From JBBPXY01 sp038200435 (GTDB lineage Bacteria > Actinomycetota > Thermoleophilia > Solirubrobacterales > Solirubrobacteraceae), in NCBI GenBank assembly GCA_038200435.1, contig JBBPXY010000011.1, forward strand, positions 1-33,318: DNA of 33,318 nucleotides, written 5' to 3'. This document shows, piece after piece, positions 14,004 to 20,848 of this stretch (positions are counted from its first letter, which is position 1; every line of letters starts with the position of its first letter). The position numbers were made by a program, and so were the translations under genes. Under the pieces are notes generated by a model. That model worked only from the letters and a program-made list of their open reading frames with translations, had not been told where the DNA came from and made no database searches.

Positions 14004-15189
14004 AAGCCCGACCCCGCGCCTCGTAGGCGCCGCGCTGCTGCTCGGGGCGATCGCCGTTCTTGCGCTGGTCTTCGCATGGCAGAGCCCAAAGGATCCCCGC
14101 GGCTTGCCCGCGGCGGGCGGTGTGCCGTTGGGGGCCCCGGCTCTCCTGCCGGCGGAGCACACCGAGCTGGGGGTGAACCTGAACATCCCCTTTCTCGACA
14201 GCGAGCTGGAGAGCCGCCAGGAGTTCCACGTGCGCGCCGCGGCGGCCCACGGAGTGCGACTGGCTCGCGCCGACGCGCTCTGGGCTGGGGCTGAGCCGGT
14301 CTCCCCGGCGCTGCACGGCCGGCACGAGTACGACTGGAGGCGCAACGACCGCATCGCGGGGCTGTTCGCCCGGGCGGGGATCCGCTGGTGGGTCATCCTC
14401 GACTTCTGCCCGGTGTGGGCCTCGGAGGACAACCGGCTGATGCACTCGCCGCCGCGCTCCAACGCGGAGTTCGCGACCTACGCGCAGGCGTTCGCGAGGC
14501 GGTACGGCCGCGGCGGGCGCTTCTGGCGCCTGCATCCGGAGCTGCCGCGACTACCGGTGACCGACTACGAGGTCTGGAACGAACCCGATTCGAGCGTTTT
14601 CTGGCAGCCGCATCCCGATGCCCGCCGCTATCTCGACATGTACCTCCGCACCAGGAACGCGATCAAGACGGTGGACGCCGGGGCGCGGGTGATCGTGGGA
14701 GGGCTGACTGGGAACGGAGTGGGGTTCCTGACTCAGCTCCTCCAGGCTCGACCGGGTGTCTCCGGCCACATCGACGGGCTCGGCCTGCACCCCTACGGGT
14801 CGACCCCCGCCGAGGTCTTCGGTCGAGTACGCGCGTTTCGCCGAGCGCTGACGAGACTGGGCGCCGGCGCGATGCCGCTGTACGTCACCGAGTACGGCTG
14901 GCAGGACAGCCGGCGAGCGGTTCGCTACTACGCGCCCCCCGCCCTCAAGGCGGCCTACATCACCTCTTCGGTACTCGGCTTGGAGCGATCGCGCTGCGGT
15001 GTGGCCGCCATTCTCCTCTACACCTGGACGACGCTCGAGCGGGATCCCACCTCCGTCGACGACTGGTACGGGATCTACGGCCCGCGCGGTGGCGAGCGCC
15101 CGAGCAGCCTGGCGCTCGGAGCCCTCCTGCGCGAGGACCCGGCGCGCACGCGCGCGGAGCCCCGGTCGGCTCCGGTGGCCGACTGCTAG
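13990..15189 (+). CDS. Membrane-anchored glycoside hydrolase-like protein (clan A, GH39-like)
   Basis: The protein has 399 residues. One N-terminal helix (about residues 11-31, LVGAALLLGAIAVLALVFAW) acts as an anchor or signal. A TIM-barrel domain follows with the two expected clan A glutamates: Glu198 in YEVWNEPDSS (acid/base) and Glu301 in LYVTEYGWQD (nucleophile). GHIDGLGLHPYG and the Trp-rich RWWVILDFCPVW also fit GH39/GH5-type enzymes. It probably acts on an extracellular polysaccharide or glycoside; the substrate is unknown. GTG 13990 is the only start available before the hydrophobic segment. It has no ribosome site and lies inside the right arm of the inverted repeat. The stop overlaps the convergent fpg stop in CTAG (15186-15189). 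Confidence 0.78.
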   Translation: MKQTPSPTPRLVGAALLLGAIAVLALVFAWQSPKDPRGLPAAGGVPLGAPALLPAEHTELGVNLNIPFLDSELESRQEFHVRAAAAHGVRLARADALWAGAEPVSPALHGRHEYDWRRNDRIAGLFARAGIRWWVILDFCPVWASEDNRLMHSPPRSNAEFATYAQAFARRYGRGGRFWRLHPELPRLPVTDYEVWNEPDSSVFWQPHPDARRYLDMYLRTRNAIKTVDAGARVIVGGLTGNGVGFLTQLLQARPGVSGHIDGLGLHPYGSTPAEVFGRVRAFRRALTRLGAGAMPLYVTEYGWQDSRRAVRYYAPPALKAAYITSSVLGLERSRCGVAAILLYTWTTLERDPTSVDDWYGIYGPRGGERPSSLALGALLREDPARTRAEPRSAPVADC

Positions 15190-15938
15190 CGCTGCTCCTC
15201 CGGGCACCACCATGTGGTGCGCCCGCCGACGGTCGCGCGCTGAAGTGCGGTGCCGCAGCGCGGGCACTCGCCAGCGCGCCGGCGCGCGGGCATGAGATGG
15301 CCGGTGTGAACACCGCCGAGCCGGTGAGCGTCGCGGATGGCCGCCCGCAGCGAGCGGCGCAGGCCATCGAGCTCCTCGTCGCCCAACTCGCCCGACGGGC
15401 GCAGCGGAGAGAGGCGTGCACGCCACAGAACCTCGTCGGCCAGCAGGTTCCCGATGCCCGCGAGCACCGACTGGTCGAGCAGCTTGGCTTTGAGCGGCAT
15501 TGCGCCACGCCCGACGCGCTCGCGGACCTCGCTCCGGGTCGCCTCTCCGGCGTCGGGGCCCAGCCCGGACAAATCGGGCTCGAGCACGGCGCGGCCGAGG
15601 CGCCGCTTGTCGCGCAGTGCGAGGCGACCTCCGTCGGAGAACTCGAGCGCAAATCGGTCCCAGCGGTTGGGGGCCGCCGCCTCGTCGAAGACGATGTGCC
15701 CCGCCATGCCGAGGTGCAGGCCGAGGTCGGGGCCTTCGTCGTCGGTCTCGAACCACATCGTCTTGCCGATGCGGTTCGCGGTGATCAGCCGGCGGCCGAC
15801 GAGCGCGGACGCGATCTCACCGGGAGCGTGCGGACGGCAGACGTAGGTGTCGCGGTCGTCCACCGCGGCGATCCGGCGGGCGAGCCCGTGCTCGGCGATG
15901 AGGGCCCGGGCCCGTTCGACCTCGGGGAGCTCAGGCAA
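15186..15938 (-). CDS. Formamidopyrimidine-DNA glycosylase / endonuclease VIII family protein with altered zinc finger
   Basis: Fpg/Nei enzymes excise oxidised bases and nick the abasic site. The 250-residue protein begins PELPEVERAR after the initiator, supplying the catalytic Pro and Glu. Further hallmarks are GLHLGMAGHIV, the helix-two-turn-helix LLDQSVLAGIGNLLADEVLW, and the zinc-finger start CPRCGTALQRATVGGRTTWW. The finger normally closes with CPxCQ; here it ends CPEEQR at the stop codon, so the fourth Cys is missing. Start is TTG 15938, since the catalytic Pro must be residue 2. It is the last gene of the unit after the SucCD-like pair and the ferredoxin-like gene (14-bp gap). Fpg versus Nei substrate preference is unresolved. 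Confidence 0.87.
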   Translation of the reverse strand: MPELPEVERARALIAEHGLARRIAAVDDRDTYVCRPHAPGEIASALVGRRLITANRIGKTMWFETDDEGPDLGLHLGMAGHIVFDEAAAPNRWDRFALEFSDGGRLALRDKRRLGRAVLEPDLSGLGPDAGEATRSEVRERVGRGAMPLKAKLLDQSVLAGIGNLLADEVLWRARLSPLRPSGELGDEELDGLRRSLRAAIRDAHRLGGVHTGHLMPARRRAGECPRCGTALQRATVGGRTTWWCPEEQR

Positions 15939-15952
15939 AACGCGGCGAGGTC

Positions 15953-16195
15953 CTACTGAAGGACGGCGCCGTCCTCGTAGAGCTTGATCACCTTCACCGC
16001 GCCGGGCGGGGAGGCGTCCATGCAGAGTCGGCAGAGGATGCATTCGTCGAGGTTCTTCTCGACGATCTCCACCCGCCCGCTGTCGTTTGCGTAGATGTCG
16101 ACCGGGCAGGCCGCCTCGAGCTTGGCGGCGAGCTCTGCGTCATCGACGAACTCGTCGCCGACCTCGACGCCGATGAAGAGCGCGTCCTGCCTCAT
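15953..16195 (-). CDS. Small ferredoxin-like [4Fe-4S] protein
   Basis: The 80-residue protein has one apparent [4Fe-4S] site: an early CPVDIYA and a later LDECILCRLCMDASPPGAV. The CxxCxxC of the second segment plus the Cys of the first can bind one cluster. The fourth position of the second motif is Ser instead of Cys, so a second cluster is absent. It should act as a one-electron carrier or as a small subunit of a larger oxidoreductase. The start ATG overlaps the SucD-like stop (ATGA, 16192-16195), indicating translational coupling. That arrangement is unusual for a ferredoxin and suggests a functional tie to the ligase or a CoA-linked redox step. Confidence 0.78.
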   Translation of the reverse strand: MRQDALFIGVEVGDEFVDDAELAAKLEAACPVDIYANDSGRVEIVEKNLDECILCRLCMDASPPGAVKVIKLYEDGAVLQ

Positions 16196-17115
16196 GCCGC
16201 CGCCCTCTCAGCGATCTTCTCGCGCACGAGATCGGGGATCTGGGAGATCTCCTCCGCCACCACGATGCCGGCCTCGGCGAGGCGAGCGATCTTCTCGGTC
16301 GCGGTGTCCTCCTTGCCTTCGACGATCGTGCCGGCGTGGCCGAAGCTCATGCCCGGCATCTCGTCCATGAAGCGACCGGCCATGAAGGCGACGATCGGGA
16401 GACGCGAGTTGTTCTCGGTGACCCAGCGTGCGAGCTCGGCCTCCATCCGGCCACCGGGCTCGGTGTAGATGACGATGGCTTCGGTCTCCTCGTCGGCCTC
16501 GAAGAGCGGCATGAGCTCGGCGTAGCTCTGCCCGATGATGGCGTCGCCGCCGATGGAGACCGCGGTGGACTGGCCGAGCCCGGCCGCGGTGAGGGTGGAG
16601 GACATCTCGGTGGTCATGCCGCCCGAGCGGGAGATGACGCCGACCGAGCCGGGGGAGTAGGCCTTCGCCGCGTCCTTGGCGGGGCCGCCGATCCCGCCCA
16701 TCTTGATCACGTCGGGCACGATGATCCCCAGGCAGTTCGGGCCGATGATCCGGGCCTCGTGCGCGGCCGCGAACTCGACCATCTGGGCCACGTCTGAGCG
16801 TGGTATGCGCTCGGTGACGATCACGACGATCTTGATGCCGTTGGCGATCGCCTCGAGCACGGCGTCCTTGGTGAACGCGGGGGGGACGGTCACGACGGAG
16901 CCGTCGATCGGCGAGCCGTGGTGCTCGACGGCCTGCGCGACCGTGTCGAAGACCGGCACGCCGTGGACCTCGCGGCCCTTGCGCCCGGGCGTCACTCCGC
17001 CGACCACCTTCGCGCCGGCGCCGTAGTCGAGGCACTCACGCGTGAGGTTCACGGCCTCGCGGCCGGTGATGCCTTGGACGATGAACGTCGTTTCGCTGCT
17101 GAGGAGAATTGACAT
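16192..17115 (-). CDS. sucD: Succinyl-CoA synthetase-like alpha subunit (ADP-forming acyl-CoA ligase)
   Basis: The alpha subunit binds CoA and carries the phosphohistidine in the reversible reaction of acid, CoA and NTP. The 307-residue protein has the CoA-binding Rossmann start FIVQGITGREA, VGGVTPGRKGREVHGVPVF, IIGPNCLGIIVP, VGVISRSGG, and the active-site His260 in SFGHAGTIV. It departs from typical SucD in places: SGGMTTEMSS stands where SGTLTYE is usual, and DEMPGMSFGHAG replaces the RMGHAG context. The gene is downstream of the beta subunit across a 67-bp gap full of tandem repeats, and is coupled to the ferredoxin-like gene. Succinate is the default substrate; malate or citrate-type ligases are related alternatives. 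Confidence 0.83.
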   Translation of the reverse strand: MSILLSSETTFIVQGITGREAVNLTRECLDYGAGAKVVGGVTPGRKGREVHGVPVFDTVAQAVEHHGSPIDGSVVTVPPAFTKDAVLEAIANGIKIVVIVTERIPRSDVAQMVEFAAAHEARIIGPNCLGIIVPDVIKMGGIGGPAKDAAKAYSPGSVGVISRSGGMTTEMSSTLTAAGLGQSTAVSIGGDAIIGQSYAELMPLFEADEETEAIVIYTEPGGRMEAELARWVTENNSRLPIVAFMAGRFMDEMPGMSFGHAGTIVEGKEDTATEKIARLAEAGIVVAEEISQIPDLVREKIAERAAA

Positions 17116-17116
17116 C

Positions 17117-17151
17117 AGGTGGCAGGTGGCAGGCGTGAGGTGGCAGGCGTG
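17117..17151. repeat. 14-bp tandem repeat upstream of the SucD-like gene
   Basis: AGGTGGCAGGCGTG occurs twice in perfect tandem (17124-17137 and 17138-17151), preceded by a half copy AGGTGGC (17117-17123). It fills the space just before the ATG at 17115, so the ribosome would meet repeat sequence instead of a Shine-Dalgarno. Confidence 0.85.
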
Positions 17152-17155
17152 AGGG

Positions 17156-17205
17156 TCATGCCGTGATCTTCTCCACTGGGGCTCATGCGGGGATCTTCTC
17201 CACTG
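17156..17205. repeat. 27-bp tandem duplication of the sucC-like 3' end
   Basis: 17156-17178 and 17183-17205 match at 21 of 23 positions and lie 27 bp apart. The copy at 17183-17205 encodes the last codons and stop of the beta subunit (VEKIPA, TGA). The other copy repeats those codons and a second TGA (VEKITA) just after the real stop. Confidence 0.85.
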
Positions 17206-18385
17206 CTCTTCTCGCCGCTTCGTGCATCGACACCGACCGGTCGGCGTACTCGACTCCGTAGCGCTCGAGGATCTTGAAGCCTTCTTCCTCCCAGGCTCCC
17301 GGGATGCGGAAGATCGCGATCTTCTCGGCCGGGTCCATCCCGAGCTCGATGCACGCCTTGATGACGCCCCGGGCGACGATGTCGACGCGGGTGTTGGAGA
17401 CGATCGACATCATCACCGCGATCTTGTCCACGCCCGGCTTCTGCAGGACGAGCTTGGCCAGGCCGCAGGCCTTGGCCACCGATGGGTTGCCGCCGATCTC
17501 GCAGTAGTTGGCCGGCTTGCCGCCGTGGGCGCGCACCGCGTCGAAGAGGGTGAGCGAACCGCCGCCGGCCCCGATGACCAGCCCGAGGTTGCCGTCGAAC
17601 TCGGTGACGTTGCCGGCCACGCCGCGGTGGTCCTGGGAGTCGACCTCCTCGCCGGCCAGCTCGAAGGGAGTGGGCTCGCGGGCCTGACGCGTCTCCTCGC
17701 CGCCCACGCCGAGGTCGGCGAGCAGGGCGTTCTGGCGAGGCCGAGCCTCGTTCTCCATGTCCATGTGGGCGTCGAGGGCGATGAAGTGGCCCTCGGCTGT
17801 CTCGCCCAGAGGGTTGATCTCCGCCAGGGTCATGTCGCGCTCGACGAACAGGCGGGCGAGGCGGGTGAGAATCGGGGTCATCCGGGTGAGCGCCGAGCCC
17901 GTGACGCCCGTCTGCGCAATGACCTGCTTGGCCTGGTACTCCGAGACGGGCTGAAGGGTGGAGAAGTGACCGCGCCCGACGTGGTCGGGGTGCTCCTCGG
18001 CCACCTGCTCGATGTCGATGCCGCCCATGTCGGAGAAGAGCATCACCGGCTGCTTGCGGATGCCGTCCCACACGACGCCCGCGTAGTACTCCTGCTTGAC
18101 CTCGGCCTTGGGGTCGACCAGCACCCCGCGGGGCATATGGCCGCCGATCTCGAGCTTCAGGATCGCCTCGGCGTGCTCGGCGGCCTCGTCGGGTGTATCG
18201 GCGAACTTGACGCCGCCCGCCTTCATCCGGCCGCCCGTCAGCACCTGCGACTTGATGACCGTGGGGCCGCCGATGCGCTCGGCGATCTTGCGCGCCTCGT
18301 CGGCCGAGGTGGCAAACCCGAAGTCGGTGACCGGTATGCCCGCGCGCTTGACCACCTCGCGGGCCTCGAACTCGAAGAGGCGCAT
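17183..18385 (-). CDS. sucC: Succinyl-CoA synthetase-like beta subunit (ATP-grasp)
   Basis: The beta subunit carries the ATP-grasp nucleotide site and the acid-binding site. The 400-residue protein begins MRLFEFEAREVVKRAGIPV and has VIKSQVLTGGRMKAGGVKFA, the metal-site region LAEINPLGETAEG, and the C-terminal ligase domain NLGLVIGAGGGSLTLFDAV. The segment ANYCEIGGNPSVAKACGLAK and the following SIVSNTRVDIVARGVIKA differ from the canonical GGGAT...NIFGGI of SucC and recall more distant ATP-grasp CoA ligases. ATG 18385 was chosen, with TAGATT 10 nt upstream and no ribosome site; TTG 18397 would sit inside that box. It heads the unit sucC-like, sucD-like, ferredoxin, fpg. Confidence 0.83.
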   Translation of the reverse strand: MRLFEFEAREVVKRAGIPVTDFGFATSADEARKIAERIGGPTVIKSQVLTGGRMKAGGVKFADTPDEAAEHAEAILKLEIGGHMPRGVLVDPKAEVKQEYYAGVVWDGIRKQPVMLFSDMGGIDIEQVAEEHPDHVGRGHFSTLQPVSEYQAKQVIAQTGVTGSALTRMTPILTRLARLFVERDMTLAEINPLGETAEGHFIALDAHMDMENEARPRQNALLADLGVGGEETRQAREPTPFELAGEEVDSQDHRGVAGNVTEFDGNLGLVIGAGGGSLTLFDAVRAHGGKPANYCEIGGNPSVAKACGLAKLVLQKPGVDKIAVMMSIVSNTRVDIVARGVIKACIELGMDPAEKIAIFRIPGAWEEEGFKILERYGVEYADRSVSMHEAARRAVEKIPA

Positions 18386-18395
18386 GAAGGCGGGC

Positions 18396-18458
18396 AATCT
18401 AGCGGGCGGAGACGAGGTGGGCGGTGCCGGCGCAGACGACCCCGGCGCCCTCTAGCCT
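18396..18458. promoter_or_regulatory. Divergent leaderless -10 boxes between sucC-like and secreted-protein genes
   Basis: On the minus strand TAGATT (18401-18396) lies 10 nt before ATG 18385. On the plus strand TAGCCT (18453-18458) lies 7 nt before ATG 18466, with a predicted +1 at 18465. Both genes lack a Shine-Dalgarno. Confidence 0.45.
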
Positions 18459-18465
18459 TCGTCGC

Positions 18466-19191
18466 ATGAAGAGATCGATCCTCGCCGCGTTGCTCTGTGG
18501 CCTCTGTTTCGCACTGCCGAGCCAGGCGCTCGAGCCCGTCAAGCCCTACCGCGTATCGGTGGGGGTCGACCCCGCGGCCGTGCAACTCGGCTCGCGCGTC
18601 AAGATCGATGGCCATGTGACCGGCTCGGACCTGTCCCAACCAGGGGTCGGGGTCCGGGTCGTGCTCTACGTACAGCGCTTCCCCTACCGGCATTCGTTCC
18701 GTCCGGTCGCGGCCCGGCGCACCACGGGCAGCGGCGGTTTCATCTTCAAGCGCGCCTTCGATCGCAACACGCGCGTCCGCGTGCAGATCTCCGGCAGCAC
18801 GACCCGGAGCCGCGTTGCCGAAGCCGACGTCGTGCCCCGCACTCAGCTCTCCGACCACGTCTCGCGCTCGGGGCGGCAAGTCCGCGCGGTGGTCACCGCT
18901 CGCTCGGCGCCCGACGTGCGCCTCGGCGGCCGGGTCGACATCTACGTGGGGCCCTACAAGGCCAGGCACCTGCGCAAGGCCAGCCGGCCGGTCCTGCATC
19001 CGGTCAGCCGAGGGTTCGCCCGAGCGTCGGCGCTCATCACGATCCCGGCCAGCTACCACGGCGGCTACAACATCGTCTCCTGCTACGTCGCCCCGGCGAG
19101 CGCGGGCATGCGCGAGCGCGGCTTCCGCTGCCCGCGGGTAGCGACCTTCAGCGCGGCGTCACGCGCGTCGGCTTCGGCTTACAAGCCGTAG
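18466..19191 (+). CDS. Secreted beta-rich protein of unknown function
   Basis: The 241-residue protein has a signal peptide (MKRSILAALLCGLCFALPSQA) and an all-beta mature part with two similar halves. Each looks like an Ig-type or invasin-type domain: KPYRVSVGVDPAAVQLGSRV with GVGVRVVLYVQRFPYRHSF, then VRAVVTARSAPDVRLGGRVD with VDIYVGPYKARHLR. No catalytic motif is seen. The C-terminal region has a Cys pair (VSCYVAP and GFRCPRV) that may form a disulfide. It is likely an extracellular or surface protein. The ATG at 18466 is preceded by TAGCCT at 7 nt. The last 13 bp overlap the convergent lyase gene. Confidence 0.75.
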   Translation: MKRSILAALLCGLCFALPSQALEPVKPYRVSVGVDPAAVQLGSRVKIDGHVTGSDLSQPGVGVRVVLYVQRFPYRHSFRPVAARRTTGSGGFIFKRAFDRNTRVRVQISGSTTRSRVAEADVVPRTQLSDHVSRSGRQVRAVVTARSAPDVRLGGRVDIYVGPYKARHLRKASRPVLHPVSRGFARASALITIPASYHGGYNIVSCYVAPASAGMRERGFRCPRVATFSAASRASASAYKP

Positions 19192-20228
19192 GCGTCGCGC
19201 AGCTCCGGGTCCTTCTCGGACAGCATCTCGGCGAGGTTGACCATCACCTTGCATTGCTTCCAGGTGGCGTCGTCCTGCATCTTGCCGTCGATCATGTGCA
19301 CGCCGCGGCCGTCCGGGATCGCCTCGATGACCTTCTTGGCGAAGGCGACCTCGTCGGGATCGGGTGAGAACACCTTCTTGGCGATGCCGATCTGCACGGG
19401 GTGCAGCGACCAGGCGCCGACGCAGCCGAGCAGGAAGGCCGCGCGGAACTGCGTCTCGCAGCCCTGCACGTCCTTGATGTCGCCGTAGGGCCCGTAGAAC
19501 GGCAGGATCCCCGCCGAGGTGCAGGCGTCGACCATGCGGGCGATCGAGTAGTGCCAGGGATCCTGCTGGGCCGAGACGCGCGGCGCCTCGGGGTTCTCGG
19601 GATCGGGATCCTCGATGACCCGGTAGCCGGGGTGCCCGCCGCCGACGCGGGTGGTCTTCATGCGGCGCGAGGCCGCGAGATCGGCCGGGCCGAAGCTCAT
19701 GCCCTGCATGCGCGGGCTGGCCGTGGCGATCTCCTCGAGGTTCACGACGCCCAGGCCCGTCTCGAGGATCGCGTGGATCATGATCGGGCGCTCGATCTTG
19801 GCCTTTGCTTCGAGCTGGGCCAGCAGCCGGTCGACGTAGTGGATGTCCCACGCCCCTTCGACCTTGGGGATCATCACGACGTCGAGCTTGTGACCGATCT
19901 CGGTGACGAGAAGCGTGAGGTCGTCGAGCACCCACGGCGACTCGAGGGAGTTGACGCGCGTCCACAGCGAGGTCTGGCCCAGATCCATCTCTCGACCGAC
20001 CCGGATGAGGCCCTCGCGGGCGGCCTCCTTGCGATCGACCGGCACCGCGTCCTCGAGGTTGCCCAGAAGGATGTCGGTCTGCTTGGCGATGTCGGCCGAC
20101 TTGGCGACCATCTTCTCGTTGGAGAAGTCGAGGAAGTGGATCATGCGCGAGGGCGTGAACGGCACGTCCAGCACGGGGTCGGGCGCGCCGACGGCGAGGG
20201 GCTTGACGAAGTCGCGGGGGTTGCGCAA
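19179..20228 (-). CDS. mcl: L-malyl-CoA / beta-methylmalyl-CoA lyase-like (HpcH/HpaI, CitE-like)
   Basis: The 349-residue TIM-barrel lyase should cleave or form malyl-CoA or methylmalyl-CoA with glyoxylate and acetyl- or propionyl-CoA. Similarity to Mcl extends along its length: NLEDAVPVDRKEAAREG (acidic metal ligand), LDVVMIPKVEGAWDIHYVD, MIHAILETGLGVVNLEEIA (second Glu ligand), MQGMSFGPADLAASRRM, WHYSIARMVDACTSAGILPF and GAWSLHPVQIGIAKKVFSP. TTG 20228 is preferred: AGGAG lies 7 nt upstream. Upstream starts in the same frame would overlap the divergent maoC start. The divergent neighbour is the mesaconyl-CoA-hydratase-like MaoC protein, the partner expected in the ethylmalonyl-CoA or 3-hydroxypropionate routes. 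Citramalyl-CoA lyase is an alternative. Confidence 0.82.
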   Translation of the reverse strand: MRNPRDFVKPLAVGAPDPVLDVPFTPSRMIHFLDFSNEKMVAKSADIAKQTDILLGNLEDAVPVDRKEAAREGLIRVGREMDLGQTSLWTRVNSLESPWVLDDLTLLVTEIGHKLDVVMIPKVEGAWDIHYVDRLLAQLEAKAKIERPIMIHAILETGLGVVNLEEIATASPRMQGMSFGPADLAASRRMKTTRVGGGHPGYRVIEDPDPENPEAPRVSAQQDPWHYSIARMVDACTSAGILPFYGPYGDIKDVQGCETQFRAAFLLGCVGAWSLHPVQIGIAKKVFSPDPDEVAFAKKVIEAIPDGRGVHMIDGKMQDDATWKQCKVMVNLAEMLSEKDPELRDAYGL

Positions 20229-20262
20229 GGGGGAACTCCTGATCGGTGGCCTTAGAGGCGGC

Positions 20263-20272
20263 AGGCTACCTT
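20263..20272. promoter_or_regulatory. Bidirectional promoter core with overlapping -10 boxes (mcl / maoC)
   Basis: AGGCTACCTT fits ANNNTANNNT. Rightward TACCTT (20267-20272) lies 8 nt before the maoC ATG at 20281. Leftward TAGCCT (20268-20263) would start a transcript near 20256. That transcript carries a 28-nt leader with the AGGAG used by mcl at TTG 20228. One side would be leaderless and the other led. Confidence 0.55.
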
Positions 20273-20280
20273 CTGCGCCC

Positions 20281-20784
20281 ATGACCCTCGATACCAACCA
20301 AGCCGCCCGCGAGGCATCCGGTGCCCACCCCTACGGCCGCTACCTCGAAGAGTTCGAGGTCGGCGCGACCTACAAGCACTGGCCCGCGAAGACCGTGACC
20401 GAGTCAGACGATCACCTCTTCTGCCTGATCACGATGAACCACCACCCGCTGCACCTGAACGACGTCTACGCCAAGCAGTCGCAGCAGGGCAAGAACGTGG
20501 TGGTCGGCCCCCTGGTCTACTCGCTGGCGCTCGGCATGAGCGTCTCCGACGTGAGCGGCAAGGCGATCGCCAACCTCGCCACGGAAGAGCTCTCACACCC
20601 CGCGCCGGTCTTCCATGGCGACACGCTCTTCGTCGAATCCGAGGTGCTGGAGAAGAAGGAGTCGCGCTCCAAGCCCGACCGCGGCACCGTCAAGGTCCAC
20701 ACCCGGGTCTTCAACCAGGACGGCACCCTCGTGGCCGAGTTCAAGCGCCTCGTGCTCGTGCCGCGCCGCGAGCACGGGGAGTAG
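20281..20784 (+). CDS. MaoC-like hydratase (mesaconyl-CoA hydratase type)
   Basis: The protein has 167 residues with a single hotdog fold. The hydratase signature is partly visible as TVTESDDHLFCLITMNHHPL, where Asp and His are the expected catalytic residues. VVVGPLVYSLALGMSVSDVSGK and HPAPVFHGDTLFVESEVLEK follow. The sequence closely resembles the MaoC proteins of actinobacterial ethylmalonyl-CoA pathway clusters that hydrate mesaconyl-CoA to beta-methylmalyl-CoA, the substrate of the divergent Mcl-like lyase. Crotonyl-CoA carboxylase/reductase and ethylmalonyl-CoA mutase are not in this window, so the full pathway is unproven. The ATG at 20281 has TACCTT 8 nt upstream and no ribosome site. 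A strong hairpin follows the stop. Confidence 0.83.
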   Translation: MTLDTNQAAREASGAHPYGRYLEEFEVGATYKHWPAKTVTESDDHLFCLITMNHHPLHLNDVYAKQSQQGKNVVVGPLVYSLALGMSVSDVSGKAIANLATEELSHPAPVFHGDTLFVESEVLEKKESRSKPDRGTVKVHTRVFNQDGTLVAEFKRLVLVPRREHGE

Positions 20785-20795
20785 GGCCCGGAGTC

Positions 20796-20835
20796 GGACG
20801 GGAGCGGCCGATGAGCCCGCTCCCGTCCGTTTGGT
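20796..20835 (+). terminator. Strong hairpin terminator after maoC
   Basis: A perfect 12-bp stem, GGACGGGAGCGG (20796-20807) with CCGCTCCCGTCC (20817-20828), closes a 9-nt loop and is followed by GTTTGGTTG. It lies between two convergent genes and may act on both strands. Confidence 0.8.
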
Positions 20836-20848
20836 TGCCCGCCGCGCT

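Noticed and set aside
17222..18469. 415-codon plus-strand frame opposite the sucC-like gene
   Set aside because: Exact antisense of the ATP-grasp subunit; no independent start signal or motif.
20228..20297. Upstream starts for the Mcl-like lyase (ATG 20282 and further)
   Set aside because: They would overlap the maoC start codon and the shared promoter; TTG 20228 has AGGAG at good spacing.
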